Source of the DNA: Holzapfeliella floricola DSM 23037 = JCM 16512
Lineage (GTDB): Bacteria > Bacillota > Bacilli > Lactobacillales > Lactobacillaceae
Direction of reading: 5' to 3'
Length of the DNA: 64,000 bases
NCBI RefSeq assembly: GCF_001436605.1
Contig: NZ_AYZL01000016.1
Span: forward strand, 149,392 to 213,391
Positions 52,053 through 61,029 of the stretch are shown here, in pieces. The notes beneath the pieces were generated by a model, which had not been told where the DNA came from, did not search any database, and was given only the letters and a program-made list of their open reading frames with translations. The translations under genes were made by a program, and so were the position numbers. Each line of letters opens with the position of its first letter. Position 1 is the stretch's first letter.

Positions 52053-52982
52053 ATGAACGAGAAATTATCACTTATCTTGCCCTGTTACAACGAGCAAGAA
52101 AATGTCCCTCTGATTTACGATGCATTGAGTCAGTTACTTGAAACTTTACCTTATGACTATGAATTACTTTATATTAATGATGGTTCTAGTGATCAGACTC
52201 AACAAGAAATAGATAAAGTTTATCAAAAAGATCCTAAACATGTTCATTTTGTTAACTTTTCTCGTAACTTTGGTAAAGAAGCCGCGATCTACGCCGGACT
52301 GCAAAGCGCTACTGGTGATTATGTTGGGTTGATGGATGTTGACTTTCAAGACCCTCCAGAAATGATTCCCACAATGATGCAAGCAATTAAAGAAGAAGGC
52401 TATGATATGGTAGGTGCTCGCCGAACATCACGTGATGGTGAGCCTAAGTTACGTAGTTTCTTTGCACGATTGTTCTATAAAATCATCAATAAGATTTCAG
52501 AAACTGAAATTGTTGATGGCGCACGTGACTTTAGAATTATGACTAGACAAATGGTCGATGCACTACTTGAATTAAGTGAATACAATCGTTTTTCAAAAGG
52601 AATGTTTAGTTGGGTCGGGTTCAAAACGAAGTATTTACCTTACAAAAATAGAGACCGCATGGCTGGAACAACTAGTTGGTCTTTTAGTCAACTTTTAAAA
52701 TACTCAATGGATGGTATTATTTCATTTTCTGAGTTTCCACTAACACTATTAAGTTGGATTGGCGGCTTGTCCTTTATTGCCTCAAGTATTGCACTACTTG
52801 TTATTATTTTCCGTGCAGTATTTTTTGGCAATCCAACACCTGGATGGCCTTCCATGATTGTAGTACTTTTACTAATCGGAAGCATTTTGACGTTGTCATT
52901 AGGAATCATAGGTAAATATGTGGGTAAAATCTTTTTAGAAGTTAAAAACAGACCTATTTATATTATTAAAGAAAAAAAATAA
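52053..52982 (+). CDS. Bactoprenol-type glycosyltransferase (GT2, CsbB/GtrB-like)
   Basis: The 309-residue protein has a GT2 domain starting LSLILPCYNEQENVP, the metal site DVDFQDPPEM near residue 94, and the SRNFGKEAA motif, followed by two C-terminal membrane helices (about 230-255 and 265-290). Such enzymes transfer a sugar from UDP-sugar to undecaprenyl phosphate on the inner face for later use in wall or membrane glycosylation. The start follows AAAGGAG. No flippase or acceptor glycosyltransferase gene is next to it. Confidence 0.88.
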   Translation: MNEKLSLILPCYNEQENVPLIYDALSQLLETLPYDYELLYINDGSSDQTQQEIDKVYQKDPKHVHFVNFSRNFGKEAAIYAGLQSATGDYVGLMDVDFQDPPEMIPTMMQAIKEEGYDMVGARRTSRDGEPKLRSFFARLFYKIINKISETEIVDGARDFRIMTRQMVDALLELSEYNRFSKGMFSWVGFKTKYLPYKNRDRMAGTTSWSFSQLLKYSMDGIISFSEFPLTLLSWIGGLSFIASSIALLVIIFRAVFFGNPTPGWPSMIVVLLLIGSILTLSLGIIGKYVGKIFLEVKNRPIYIIKEKK

Positions 52983-53008
52983 GCGTAATTCATACGCTTA
53001 TTTTTTTT
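52972..53008. terminator. Bidirectional terminator between GT2 gene and plsY
   Basis: A stem AAAAATAAGCGTA / TACGCTTATTTTT with a short loop lies between the convergent genes and overlaps the end of plsY. Confidence 0.88.
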
Positions 53009-53639
53009 GATATTTTTGTTTAACTGACTTCAAAACGTCAACCTCTTTTGCACGCCCATGAATAATATCTTGGATATCTAACCAAAAACGGTTATACATC
53101 AAAGCAGATAGAATTGCCATCAAGATAAAGGCCTCAAAGTCGTGATTAATAATAAATGCAATAATTGTAATTGCTGTAATTGCAAACAATGGTGGAATTG
53201 TTAAGTTCTTGGTTATAATCATAATTATCAATGCAACCAATAACACTGGGATAGCAACCTGCCAATTATATAAGATTGCCACAATACCGGTTACAGCAAC
53301 CCCTTTTCCACCCTTGAAATTTTGCCAAAACGGAAAATTGTGTGCAACTACTAGTCCAATACCAGCATACAATGTTATCAAAGGTTGAGGAATTTCAGGA
53401 AAAAGATACCATGTCAGTACAATAGCTATAACTGTTTTCAATACATCTCCCAAGGAGACTAAAAAACCGGCTTTCTTCCCTAGTACAGCGCCCACGTTAG
53501 CTGTTCCTGCATTTTTAGAACCAAATTCAGTTGGCTTTTTATCGGTATATAATTTTGAAACAAAAAACGCTGTAACAAAATTCCCAAATACAAATCCAAT
53601 AAATAAAATTGTTAACTTTAAATCCATGTGACTAAACAT
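52998..53639 (-). CDS. plsY: Glycerol-3-phosphate acyltransferase PlsY
   Basis: PlsY acylates glycerol-3-phosphate using acyl-phosphate, the first step of phospholipid synthesis. The 213-residue membrane protein has about five helices and the three family motifs: GSKNAGTANVGAVLG near residue 39, HNFPFWQNFKGGKGVA near 100, and a later Asn/His-containing loop. The C-terminus is basic. Confidence 0.94.
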   Translation of the reverse strand: MFSHMDLKLTILFIGFVFGNFVTAFFVSKLYTDKKPTEFGSKNAGTANVGAVLGKKAGFLVSLGDVLKTVIAIVLTWYLFPEIPQPLITLYAGIGLVVAHNFPFWQNFKGGKGVAVTGIVAILYNWQVAIPVLLVALIIMIITKNLTIPPLFAITAITIIAFIINHDFEAFILMAILSALMYNRFWLDIQDIIHGRAKEVDVLKSVKQKYQKK

Positions 53640-53674
53640 TTAAATCCCCTTAATTAATTTTCATTCTTTAAATC

Positions 53675-53696
53675 AAAAAAGCAGGAAACCCTGCTA
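53675..53696 (-). terminator. Terminator after the LCP gene
   Basis: On the minus strand GCAGG and CCTGC form a short G/C stem with a 4-base loop, followed by six T residues. Confidence 0.75.
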
Positions 53697-54827
53697 ATTT
53701 GCGCCATCCCAAAGTAGATTATCATTATTTTTAGAATAAAGGTAATAAGTCTGATCAGTTGTATAATCTTCAAATGAAAATGATGTATTTAACTGATTTT
53801 GACGTGTTTCATTATTTTTGATTTTTTCAGTAGGTAAGCTTACTTCAGATCTTAACTTATCAGAAACTCGCTGCAATTCATCCGTTGACATCACTTGATA
53901 AGAGGCTCCTCCTATATAAGCGCTCATACCGTGTAGATAATCAGACTCAATTTGATTAGCAGAAGAACGATAATGCATAAAAATCGAAATCATATCATCA
54001 AATGTGACATTAGTTCGGATATTTTTGGAAACAGAATTTAATATTGACTGAAAGTTTTGCAGTGAATTAAATGATATTGCGTTTTTCAAGATAGCTTCAA
54101 TAACCTGTCTTTGGCGTTTTTGCCTACCATAGTCACCCTCTGGATCATCATATCTCATTCTAGTATAGTCGAGTGCACCATGTCCAGTTAAGTGCATTTT
54201 GCCTTTTTTGAAATTGGTCCAACCATAACTAAAATCAAATGGCACATCAACATCAACACCACCAACGGCATCAATCACTTGTTCAAGTCCGCCCATATTA
54301 ATGGTCATATAATAATTAATTGGTATATTTAATAACTCTGAAGCACTTGACAGAGCCATATCTGCACCACCAATATTGTAAGCAGCATTAATTTTTTGAA
54401 TATTAAAGTTCTTGCTTGAAACCATTTCTGCCATTGTATCTCGTGGAATACTAGTTAAAGTCGTCTTTTGTGTTTTAGGATTAACAGTTGCAACCATAAT
54501 CGTATCACTGTTTCCATTCAACTCTTCTCGACCTTCAGCACCTGTATCTGTCCCTAGTAGCAACATTGAAAATGATTTTTCACCATTAAAATCATCTGTT
54601 GTTTTAGGATTTTGAATATCTTTACTAGTTGGTTGATAAGACTGATCAATGGCTGATTTAGACTGTGCAACTAAGTACCACACGTATAATCCAGACAGCA
54701 CAATCGCTAACGTAAATACCAACAAAATAAAGCGGCGAATTCGCTTACGTCGACGCTTTTTTTGATTTGTTTTACGTAAATGATTCGATTGTGAACGTGT
54801 TAGGAGTTCATTATTATGGTCATTCAT
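53694..54827 (-). CDS. LytR-CpsA-Psr (LCP) family cell-wall polymer ligase
   Basis: LCP proteins attach teichoic acids or capsular polymers to peptidoglycan outside the membrane. The 377-residue protein has a very basic cytoplasmic start (about 15-32), one membrane helix (about 33-52), and the LCP domain with LLLGTDTGAEGREELNGNSDTI near residue 90, SIPRDT near 126, and the Arg/Asp-rich MRYDDPEGDYGRQKRQRQV near 220. A family-typical promoter and terminator make it monocistronic. Confidence 0.93.
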   Translation of the reverse strand: MNDHNNELLTRSQSNHLRKTNQKKRRRKRIRRFILLVFTLAIVLSGLYVWYLVAQSKSAIDQSYQPTSKDIQNPKTTDDFNGEKSFSMLLLGTDTGAEGREELNGNSDTIMVATVNPKTQKTTLTSIPRDTMAEMVSSKNFNIQKINAAYNIGGADMALSSASELLNIPINYYMTINMGGLEQVIDAVGGVDVDVPFDFSYGWTNFKKGKMHLTGHGALDYTRMRYDDPEGDYGRQKRQRQVIEAILKNAISFNSLQNFQSILNSVSKNIRTNVTFDDMISIFMHYRSSANQIESDYLHGMSAYIGGASYQVMSTDELQRVSDKLRSEVSLPTEKIKNNETRQNQLNTSFSFEDYTTDQTYYLYSKNNDNLLWDGAN

Positions 54828-54858
54828 ATGGGCAAAAACCTCAAATCTTTTTGAAAAT

Positions 54859-54886
54859 AATATAACATAGTAACAAAATAAGTAAA
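54859..54886 (-). promoter_or_regulatory. Promoter for the LCP gene
   Basis: On the minus strand TTTACT and TATATT are separated by 16 bases; the -10 box is TG-extended (TGTTATATT). Confidence 0.55.
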
Positions 54887-54901
54887 CTGTAAGTAATTAT
54901 T

Positions 54902-55510
54902 TTAATTCTTTATTATTGTTTTAATAGCCGTTTCAATTGCACAGGTTATTAAATCAAGAGATAATGATGGTAAATTTCGGCCACTTTGAACGACTTCTAA
55001 AGGTAAATAAGGAACGTGAATAAAACCTGACTGGACATTTTTAGATTGGCGTTTTGACCAGTACAGGGCTTCATACATAACATGATTACAAACATAAGTC
55101 CCTGCTGTGTTTGAAATACTTGCGGGGATTTTAGTCATCCGTACTGCTTCGACAATATCCTTAAGTGGTAGGGTTGAAAAATAACCATCATCACCATCTT
55201 CTCGAATTAATTTTTGAATCGGTACTTGATTATCGTTATCTGGCAAACGCGCATCATCAATATTAATTGCAACACGTTCAACAGTTATTTCAGAACGTCC
55301 ACCAGCTTCTCCAATCGAAACAACAACATCTGGTTGATATCGATTTAAAAAAGTTACCAATACATCAGTAGCTTTTTTAAATACGGTTGGCAGTGTCACC
55401 TTTTCGATTTTGTTATTTCCAATTTGAGAAGGTAAATTTTTTAAAGCTTCAGCTGATGCATTAATTGTATTTTCACCAAATGATTCAAAAGCTGTAACCA
55501 AAATTTTCAT
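54902..55510 (-). CDS. pcp: Pyrrolidone-carboxylate peptidase
   Basis: Pcp removes N-terminal pyroglutamate from peptides. The 202-residue cysteine peptidase shows the catalytic Glu in EITVERVA, the Cys in NTAGTYVCNHVMYE near 143, and the His in SGFIHVPYLP near 167. It follows udk by eight bases, so the two are probably co-transcribed. Confidence 0.93.
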   Translation of the reverse strand: MKILVTAFESFGENTINASAEALKNLPSQIGNNKIEKVTLPTVFKKATDVLVTFLNRYQPDVVVSIGEAGGRSEITVERVAINIDDARLPDNDNQVPIQKLIREDGDDGYFSTLPLKDIVEAVRMTKIPASISNTAGTYVCNHVMYEALYWSKRQSKNVQSGFIHVPYLPLEVVQSGRNLPSLSLDLITCAIETAIKTIIKN

Positions 55511-55518
55511 AAGTTATC

Positions 55519-56154
55519 CTATAGTTTTCCTTCACGAGATAAAATACTGCGAACTTTTGTTTTAATCAAATCAATAGCCACAAAGTTTTCGCCACCTTCT
55601 GGCACAATTAAATCTGAGTAGCGCTTCGTTGGCTCAATGAATTGATGATACATTGGCTTCACGGCTGATAAATACTGATCAATTACAGAATCAAGTGTTC
55701 GACCACGCTCTTGCATATCACGTTTAATACGGCGAATAATACGAATATCATCATCAGTATCCACATAAATTTTGATATCCATTAAATCGCGCAGTCTTGG
55801 ATCATCTAAAATTAAAATACCCTCTAATATGATAACTTCTTTAGGTTCTTGAAGAATAGTTTCGCTACTTCGTGTATGAGATACGTAATCATAAACAGGT
55901 TTTTCAACTGATTCATAATTCATTAAACGCTTCAAATGATCAATTAACAAATCCGTATCAAAAGCTAATGGATGGTCATAGTTAATGTCCATACGTTCGT
56001 CAAAAGGCAAATGACCTTGATCTTTATAATAAGAATCTTGTTCTAACATTGTAATCGCATGATCTGAAAAACTATCATAAATCGCACGACTAACGCTTGT
56101 TTTACCGCTACCTGATCCACCGGTAACACCAATAAGTATGGGCTTTTTATTCAT
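55519..56154 (-). CDS. udk: Uridine kinase
   Basis: Udk phosphorylates uridine and cytidine for pyrimidine salvage. The 211-residue protein has the P-loop [12 protein letters not shown] (9-20), the substrate region [21 protein letters not shown], and [12 protein letters not shown] near 130. A GAAGG-type ribosome site precedes the ATG. Confidence 0.95.
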   Translation of the reverse strand: MNKKPILIGVTGGSGSGKTSVSRAIYDSFSDHAITMLEQDSYYKDQGHLPFDERMDINYDHPLAFDTDLLIDHLKRLMNYESVEKPVYDYVSHTRSSETILQEPKEVIILEGILILDDPRLRDLMDIKIYVDTDDDIRIIRRIKRDMQERGRTLDSVIDQYLSAVKPMYHQFIEPTKRYSDLIVPEGGENFVAIDLIKTKVRSILSREGKL

Positions 56155-56461
56155 TTCGACAACCTTCTCAATTAAATTTCGTTTTAACCGCTTATTATCA
56201 ACGCTATGACAATAAGCATAAGTTAAAAACTATTTTTATAATTATAACATAAAATTTTTAAGAATTTAATTTCTAAGTGGTAGGAACCACTTTTATAATT
56301 GGACCCTTGAAATGCAGACCAAAAATGTGATTTAAGTTAAAAAACAACCTTAAAACGCATTTTTTTAGTTGTTTTAACAGATAATTAACGACAATTACAG
56401 ATTTTAGTTGCTATAATACCGCTTGTCATTAACAAAAAAATTATTGGAGGCTATTTTCACA
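56155..56461. other. Divergent regulatory region between udk and the AEC gene
   Basis: This 307-base gap has no credible gene. On the minus strand the udk side has TGTTATAAT (-10 at 56241-56246) and a leader hairpin (GCTTATT at 56190-56196 with AATAAGC at 56211-56217). On the plus side are a 7-bp hairpin AAGTGGT / ACCACTT (56274-56291), a second inverted repeat (56337-56348 with 56368-56377), and a TG-extended TATAAT before the AEC gene. Confidence 0.6.
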
Positions 56462-57517
56462 ATGTGGAAATCTTTATCTGAAACACTAACTAACATGAAC
56501 GTTATCAGTGCCGTTTCATCAACCCTATTTATCATTATGCTAGGATTCTTCTTGCGCCGAAAGAATATTCTAACAGACCAAGTCGGTAAAACATTATCAA
56601 AAGTCGTTTTGACTGTTGCTTTACCTGCGCTTGCGTTCAACTCATTTATGCAAAATATTGATGGTAAAACATTAAGTCAAGGTATGAATGTACTTATATG
56701 GGGAATTTTAATTTACATATTATTAATCCTTGCTTCACCTTTTCTTTATAAGAAACTTCCTAAAGACAAAGAAGAAGTTTTAGCTGTTTTAACCACTTTT
56801 GGTTCAACTACTTTCTTCGGTATCCCAATTGTTGGAGCCGTTTGGGGTGCTAAAGGTGTCATGTATAGTTCGATTTTCAACATTGGTTATCGTATCTTTC
56901 TATACTCTTATGCCTACATTAAATTATCTGGCTTAAAACTAGAAATGAAAAATATTAAACAAATGTTTTTAAATCCGGTTGTAATTGCAACATTCCTGGG
57001 ACTTTTCTTATGGTTAGCTCAAGATTTAGTTCCTCACATCTCTGTTTTACAGAGTTCAACTAAACAAACCGTTGATGTTGCGTTTTATCGAATTGATCTA
57101 ACTGCACCTTGGATTTACAAACCACTAACTTACCTAGCTAACTTAGCTTCACCACTAGCATGGTTAGCAATTGGTATCACACTTGGTTCAATTCCATTTA
57201 AAGAAGCTGCCAGTGATAAGCTATCTTGGTACTACTCATTCAACAAAGTTGTTTTAGTTCCCCTATTGAACTTAGCTTTACTAGCATTGCTAACACTTAC
57301 CCACATCTTACCTGTGGATAACGTGGCACTTGCTACTGTGATTGTAATGATGGCAACACCAACTGCTACAGTTGCTGCAGCTTATGCCATTGGTTTTGAC
57401 CGTGATGCTTTGCTAACGTCAAATGCCTCACTTATTTCGACCTTTAGTGCCGTAATTGCAATTCCAATTTGGATTGTGATTTTGAATTTAATTGCCCAAA
57501 CCCCTATTTTTAACTAG
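56462..57517 (+). CDS. AEC-family permease (auxin efflux carrier / malate permease-like)
   Basis: The 351-residue protein has about ten membrane helices in the AEC fold (FLRRKNILTDQVGKTLSKVVLTVALPALAF at the start of the first repeat is typical). Bacterial members move malate, malonate or other organic acids. The start follows TTGGAGG by 11 bases. It is 17 bases upstream of a D-2-hydroxyacid dehydrogenase, which suggests transport of a 2-hydroxy or 2-oxo acid; that is inference. Confidence 0.85.
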   Translation: MWKSLSETLTNMNVISAVSSTLFIIMLGFFLRRKNILTDQVGKTLSKVVLTVALPALAFNSFMQNIDGKTLSQGMNVLIWGILIYILLILASPFLYKKLPKDKEEVLAVLTTFGSTTFFGIPIVGAVWGAKGVMYSSIFNIGYRIFLYSYAYIKLSGLKLEMKNIKQMFLNPVVIATFLGLFLWLAQDLVPHISVLQSSTKQTVDVAFYRIDLTAPWIYKPLTYLANLASPLAWLAIGITLGSIPFKEAASDKLSWYYSFNKVVLVPLLNLALLALLTLTHILPVDNVALATVIVMMATPTATVAAAYAIGFDRDALLTSNASLISTFSAVIAIPIWIVILNLIAQTPIFN

Positions 57518-57534
57518 AAAGCAGGATTTTTGAG

Positions 57535-58545
57535 ATGACTTTTAGAATCGGTTGTTATGGCGTTCATTCTTATGAAGCCCCTTACTTTGAAAATTTAAAT
57601 AAATATCATTACGATTTAAAATTATTACCGGAGTTTTTAACTCACGATAATATTGATTTAATCGAAGATTGCGATGCTGTGTTGCTTCGAGGAAACTGTA
57701 TTGCTGACCGCCAAAACCTAAGTAAAATGGCAGAATATGGCATCAAATTAGTATTCACGAGAACAGTTGGATTTGATCACATTGACTTAGATGCTGCTGC
57801 AGAATTTGGTATGAAAGTAACGCGTGTTCCAGGATACTCACCTCGCTCTGTTGCTGAACTTGCTTTTACACAAGCGATGATGCTTTTCCGCCATACTGCT
57901 TTAGCAACAACTCGCACTTCTCAAAAGCAATTCAAAGTAACACCTGAATTTTTTAGTCCTGAAATCCACGAAAGTACGGTTGGGATTATCGGCATGGGTA
58001 ACATCGGATATGCTGAAGCTAAAATGTGGAAAGCACTGGGTGCACGTGTTTTAGCTTATGACCTAAGCGTCAAAGAATTCTCACTTGATACCGTTGAAAA
58101 GTTTGTCAGTCTTGAAGAACTCGCACAAGAGTGTGATATCATCTCTATTCACGCGCCTTATGTACGAGGTAAAAATGAGCAAATGATTAGTCGTGATATT
58201 ATCAATCAAATGAAACCAAATGGTGTCTTAATCAATACTGCTCGTGGTGAACTAGTTGATCACAGCGCTGTGATTGATGCTTTGAAAGAAAATCGTTTAG
58301 GCGGATTTGCTGCAGATGTGTTAGTTGATGAAAGCCAAGTATTTGGTCACAACTTTGATCCTTCTGAGAAGTTACCTAACGAAACCATTACAGAATTAAC
58401 TAATTTATACCCTAAAGCTATTATCACACCTCACATGGGGTCTTTAACAAAACCTGCTCTTGAAGGTATGATTACAACAAGTTATGAAAATTTCCATTTA
58501 GCTTTAACTGAAAATAGCTATCCAAATGAGGTTCTGAAAAAATAA
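57535..58545 (+). CDS. D-2-hydroxyacid (D-lactate) dehydrogenase, VanH-like
   Basis: The 336-residue NAD-dependent enzyme has the nucleotide motif VGIIGMGNIGYAEAK near residue 147, the catalytic Arg in NTARGELVD near 235, Glu near 264 and His in TPHMGSLT near 298. The family reduces pyruvate or larger 2-oxo acids to D-2-hydroxy acids. Its exact substrate cannot be fixed from sequence. It is co-transcribed with the AEC permease and ends at a strong terminator. It has no van genes beside it. Confidence 0.9.
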   Translation: MTFRIGCYGVHSYEAPYFENLNKYHYDLKLLPEFLTHDNIDLIEDCDAVLLRGNCIADRQNLSKMAEYGIKLVFTRTVGFDHIDLDAAAEFGMKVTRVPGYSPRSVAELAFTQAMMLFRHTALATTRTSQKQFKVTPEFFSPEIHESTVGIIGMGNIGYAEAKMWKALGARVLAYDLSVKEFSLDTVEKFVSLEELAQECDIISIHAPYVRGKNEQMISRDIINQMKPNGVLINTARGELVDHSAVIDALKENRLGGFAADVLVDESQVFGHNFDPSEKLPNETITELTNLYPKAIITPHMGSLTKPALEGMITTSYENFHLALTENSYPNEVLKK

Positions 58546-58551
58546 ATGAAT

Positions 58552-58589
58552 AAAAAGAGCGGAAACTTTAATAAGTTTCCGCTCTTTTT
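58552..58589 (+). terminator. Terminator after the D-2-hydroxyacid dehydrogenase gene
   Basis: A perfect 17-bp stem (AAAAAGAGCGGAAACTT with AAGTTTCCGCTCTTTTT) and a 4-base loop follow the stop codon. Confidence 0.92.
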
Positions 58590-58790
58590 ATTCATTTAAC
58601 TTTAATTAATTAATTAACTATTAAGCAAATAATTTTTTTGAAGCTAAATATTGAGAGGTACAGTAAACTAAATATGCAGATACTTCATAATATTGATATA
58701 TCTGACTAAAACATGCTCAAAATAAGTTCTTTTTTTTGTTTAAAATTTCTTTTAGATTTAAAATTGTCTTTGAAAAGGGAGGCAGTTAAT
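58590..58790. other. A/T-rich gap before the WxL locus
   Basis: About 200 bases with no open reading frame of interest. A TTGATT-AATTAAT-rich start and a poly-T stretch near 58727-58736 are the only features; no convincing promoter boxes with proper spacing were found, although the WxL locus must be transcribed from here or nearby. Confidence 0.4.
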
Positions 58791-59161
58791 TTGAAAAGAC
58801 ATCATTGCTTAAACTTACTAATTGTTACGATTTTATTAAGCTTTATTTGTTTGTTCTGTACTCAATCTTTTATAGCTAATAATTGAAAAAAACAAGGAAT
58901 AAAAACTCGACGCACACCTTGGCAACTCAATTTCAAAATCCCCCCTAAAAACAGCTAACCAAGAAATATTACCAAGTCAATATTTTTTTGGGGACACCTT
59001 ATTAATGCAATAACAGTTTATAATGAACAAACTATCGAAGATAAGCTATATTCAGTTACATTTACACCTTCAAAAGGACTCAATTTAAATGTTGATTTGA
59101 ATCAGGTGAATGCTGAACAATACTCTAGCCAAGCAACGTGGTCTGTCGTCATTGGTCCCTA
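58791..59161 (+). pseudogene. Decayed small WxL-type surface protein gene
   Basis: A GGGAGG site precedes a TTG start and a 31-codon signal-peptide-like stretch (KRHHCLNLLIVTILLSFICLF), which ends at TGA (58884). The downstream part is broken over more than one frame, but the last frame reads WGHLINAITVYN and ends ATWSVVIGP before a stop, like the C-terminal WxL motif of surface proteins. It lies directly upstream of a DUF916 gene, where a small WxL gene would be expected. Total length (about 120 codons) is shorter than an intact family member, so internal deletion is likely. Confidence 0.7.
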
Positions 59162-59189
59162 ACTCAATTTTTAGAAAGAAGTATTTTTT

Positions 59190-60251
59190 ATGAAAACTAT
59201 TCAAGCTAAATTTTATTATTTACTATTTGTGGCGGTATTTCTGATGAGCTTTCTTAGTATTACTCATAATAATCAGACCGTTTTTGCTACATCCCAAATC
59301 CCTTTCCAACTGCAAGCCATTCACCCTGATAATCAGCTGAATGCTAACGACTATGATGATTTGCTGATTACACCTAACACTTCTCAAGACTTATCTTTTG
59401 TTGTTCAAAACTCTGATAATTCTGCTCGTACATTCGTTGTTGAAGCTAATAATGCAACAACATCAGATGGTATTGCTGTTACTTATGATGAACACGAACG
59501 TAATAACCTCTTGAGCCCTATGTTTAGTGATTTAATAGCCAATCGTAAACAAAAAATAACAGTACCTGCTAATACGTCACAAACTGTTACTTTTAACCTA
59601 AAATATCCCTCTCAACAATTTGATGGCGTTATTTTAGGAGGTATCACAGTTTATTTAGACGATTCAGATACTCAAAATAAACAATCAGATAATGGTAGCT
59701 TTGCTATCACCAACCGCTTTACTTATTCAAATGCCGTTCAATTGCGTACATCTAAAGAAATAACGGCTGTCCCAAAACTAATAGCAAACAAAGCTGAAAT
59801 GACAACTTCAAATGCTTATCCCTACGTAAAAGTCAACTTGAGTAATTCTGCAAGAGCAATCATTAAACAGATGAGTACTGAAAACACAATTCAAGATTCT
59901 TCTGGCAAAATTGTTGAAAGTTATAAAACAACCAACGGTCAAGTTGCACCAAATAGCGATTTCAATTTAGCAATTCCTCTTACAAATGGCGCATTACCCG
60001 CCGGAAAATATCACGCAATTGGAACTGCTACTTCTGGTAATCAATCGTGGACTTGGAATCAAGAATTTGAAGTTACAAACGACAACTCCAAAAGCGTTGA
60101 TCATGAGTCTATCATCAAGCCTAAAGTTAACTATTGGCTATACTTGTCACTATTATTGTTATTACTGATTATCGTATTGATTATCGTAATTATTTTCTTA
60201 ATTATTAAAAATAGAAAAAAAGAGGATAAAAATAATGAAAAAATCAACTAA
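59190..60251 (+). CDS. DUF916/DUF3324 WxL-interacting membrane protein
   Basis: The 353-residue protein has a signal peptide (about 1-33), a DUF916 domain (about 37-160, with FQLQAIHPDNQLNAN and a VILGGITVYL end), a DUF3324-like second domain (about 165-300), one C-terminal membrane helix (about 313-337) and a Lys-rich tail. Such proteins hold WxL proteins at the cell surface. It follows the decayed WxL gene by 28 bases and overlaps the intact WxL gene by 17, so the two are one operon. Confidence 0.9.
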   Translation: MKTIQAKFYYLLFVAVFLMSFLSITHNNQTVFATSQIPFQLQAIHPDNQLNANDYDDLLITPNTSQDLSFVVQNSDNSARTFVVEANNATTSDGIAVTYDEHERNNLLSPMFSDLIANRKQKITVPANTSQTVTFNLKYPSQQFDGVILGGITVYLDDSDTQNKQSDNGSFAITNRFTYSNAVQLRTSKEITAVPKLIANKAEMTTSNAYPYVKVNLSNSARAIIKQMSTENTIQDSSGKIVESYKTTNGQVAPNSDFNLAIPLTNGALPAGKYHAIGTATSGNQSWTWNQEFEVTNDNSKSVDHESIIKPKVNYWLYLSLLLLLLIIVLIIVIIFLIIKNRKKEDKNNEKIN

Positions 60252-60981
60252 ACTTCTAACTTTATTAAGCACCAGCGCATTACTTGGATTAGCTTTAACA
60301 ACAACCGTACATGCTGCAGAAGAACCCGCAACACCTACAGCAAAAACTGGAGCTAACTCAACTGCTACGGTAGGATTCAATGAAAATACAGAGACACCAA
60401 GTATCGTTAACCCTAAAGATCCATCAAAACCTGTTGATCCGAACACACCCGCAAACCCTGATGATCCTAAAAACCCAGGTACAGGTGCTCCAGGGCCATT
60501 AAGTATTGACTATGTTTCAAACTTCGATTTTGGTACTAAAACAATTTCAAATAAAGATGAAACATATAAATTATCCGATAAAGCTGGCAAAGTAGAGCAG
60601 ACACCTTTTATTCAAGTAACTGATAATAGAGGTAAACAAACTGGGTGGAATCTGACAGCTAAAATCACTGATTTTGTTGCCACAGATGGTAGTAGTCAAG
60701 CTTTAAAAGGTGCTAAGTTAACTATTGGCTCTAAAGCTTCAACAGCCACTGCTGCATATGGAAACAAAAATACAGCGCCAACTATCAAAACACCTTTCGA
60801 ATTTTCTGACACTAACCAAGCTCAAAGTATTATGAGCGCTACTTCTGGTACTGGTGCAGGTACTTGGCTTGATTTAATCGATCCAGATGCAACAACAATC
60901 TTTATCCCAGCTGGTAATGCTAATGCTACAGCTTACAATGCAACTATCAGTTGGAATATTGCTAATGGTCCTCAAAACTAA
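60235..60981 (+). CDS. WxL-domain surface protein
   Basis: The 248-residue protein has a signal peptide ending at VHA (about residue 27), a Pro/Asp/Asn-rich linker (about 59-88), and a C-terminal WxL domain with its first motif GWNL (137-140) and second motif SWNI (Trp240) near the end. WxL domains bind peptidoglycan non-covalently. The ATG follows AGAGGAT inside the end of the DUF916 gene. Confidence 0.92.
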   Translation: MKKSTKLLTLLSTSALLGLALTTTVHAAEEPATPTAKTGANSTATVGFNENTETPSIVNPKDPSKPVDPNTPANPDDPKNPGTGAPGPLSIDYVSNFDFGTKTISNKDETYKLSDKAGKVEQTPFIQVTDNRGKQTGWNLTAKITDFVATDGSSQALKGAKLTIGSKASTATAAYGNKNTAPTIKTPFEFSDTNQAQSIMSATSGTGAGTWLDLIDPDATTIFIPAGNANATAYNATISWNIANGPQN

Positions 60982-60988
60982 TTGCAAA

Positions 60989-61023
60989 ATAAAAAACCTT
61001 GAAAATAAATTCAAGGTTTTTTT
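60989..61023. terminator. Bidirectional terminator between WxL gene and yxeA-like gene
   Basis: AAAAAACCTTGAA pairs with TTCAAGGTTTTTT over a 6-base loop between two convergent genes. Confidence 0.9.
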
Positions 61024-61029
61024 ATTACA

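Noticed and set aside
57535..58545. VanH-like gene as part of a vancomycin resistance cluster
   Set aside because: There is no vanA/ligase, vanX or two-component pair nearby; the partner is an AEC permease.
60198..60446. Minus-strand open frame opposite the start of the WxL gene
   Set aside because: It overlaps two well-supported genes, has no ribosome site and no recognisable content.
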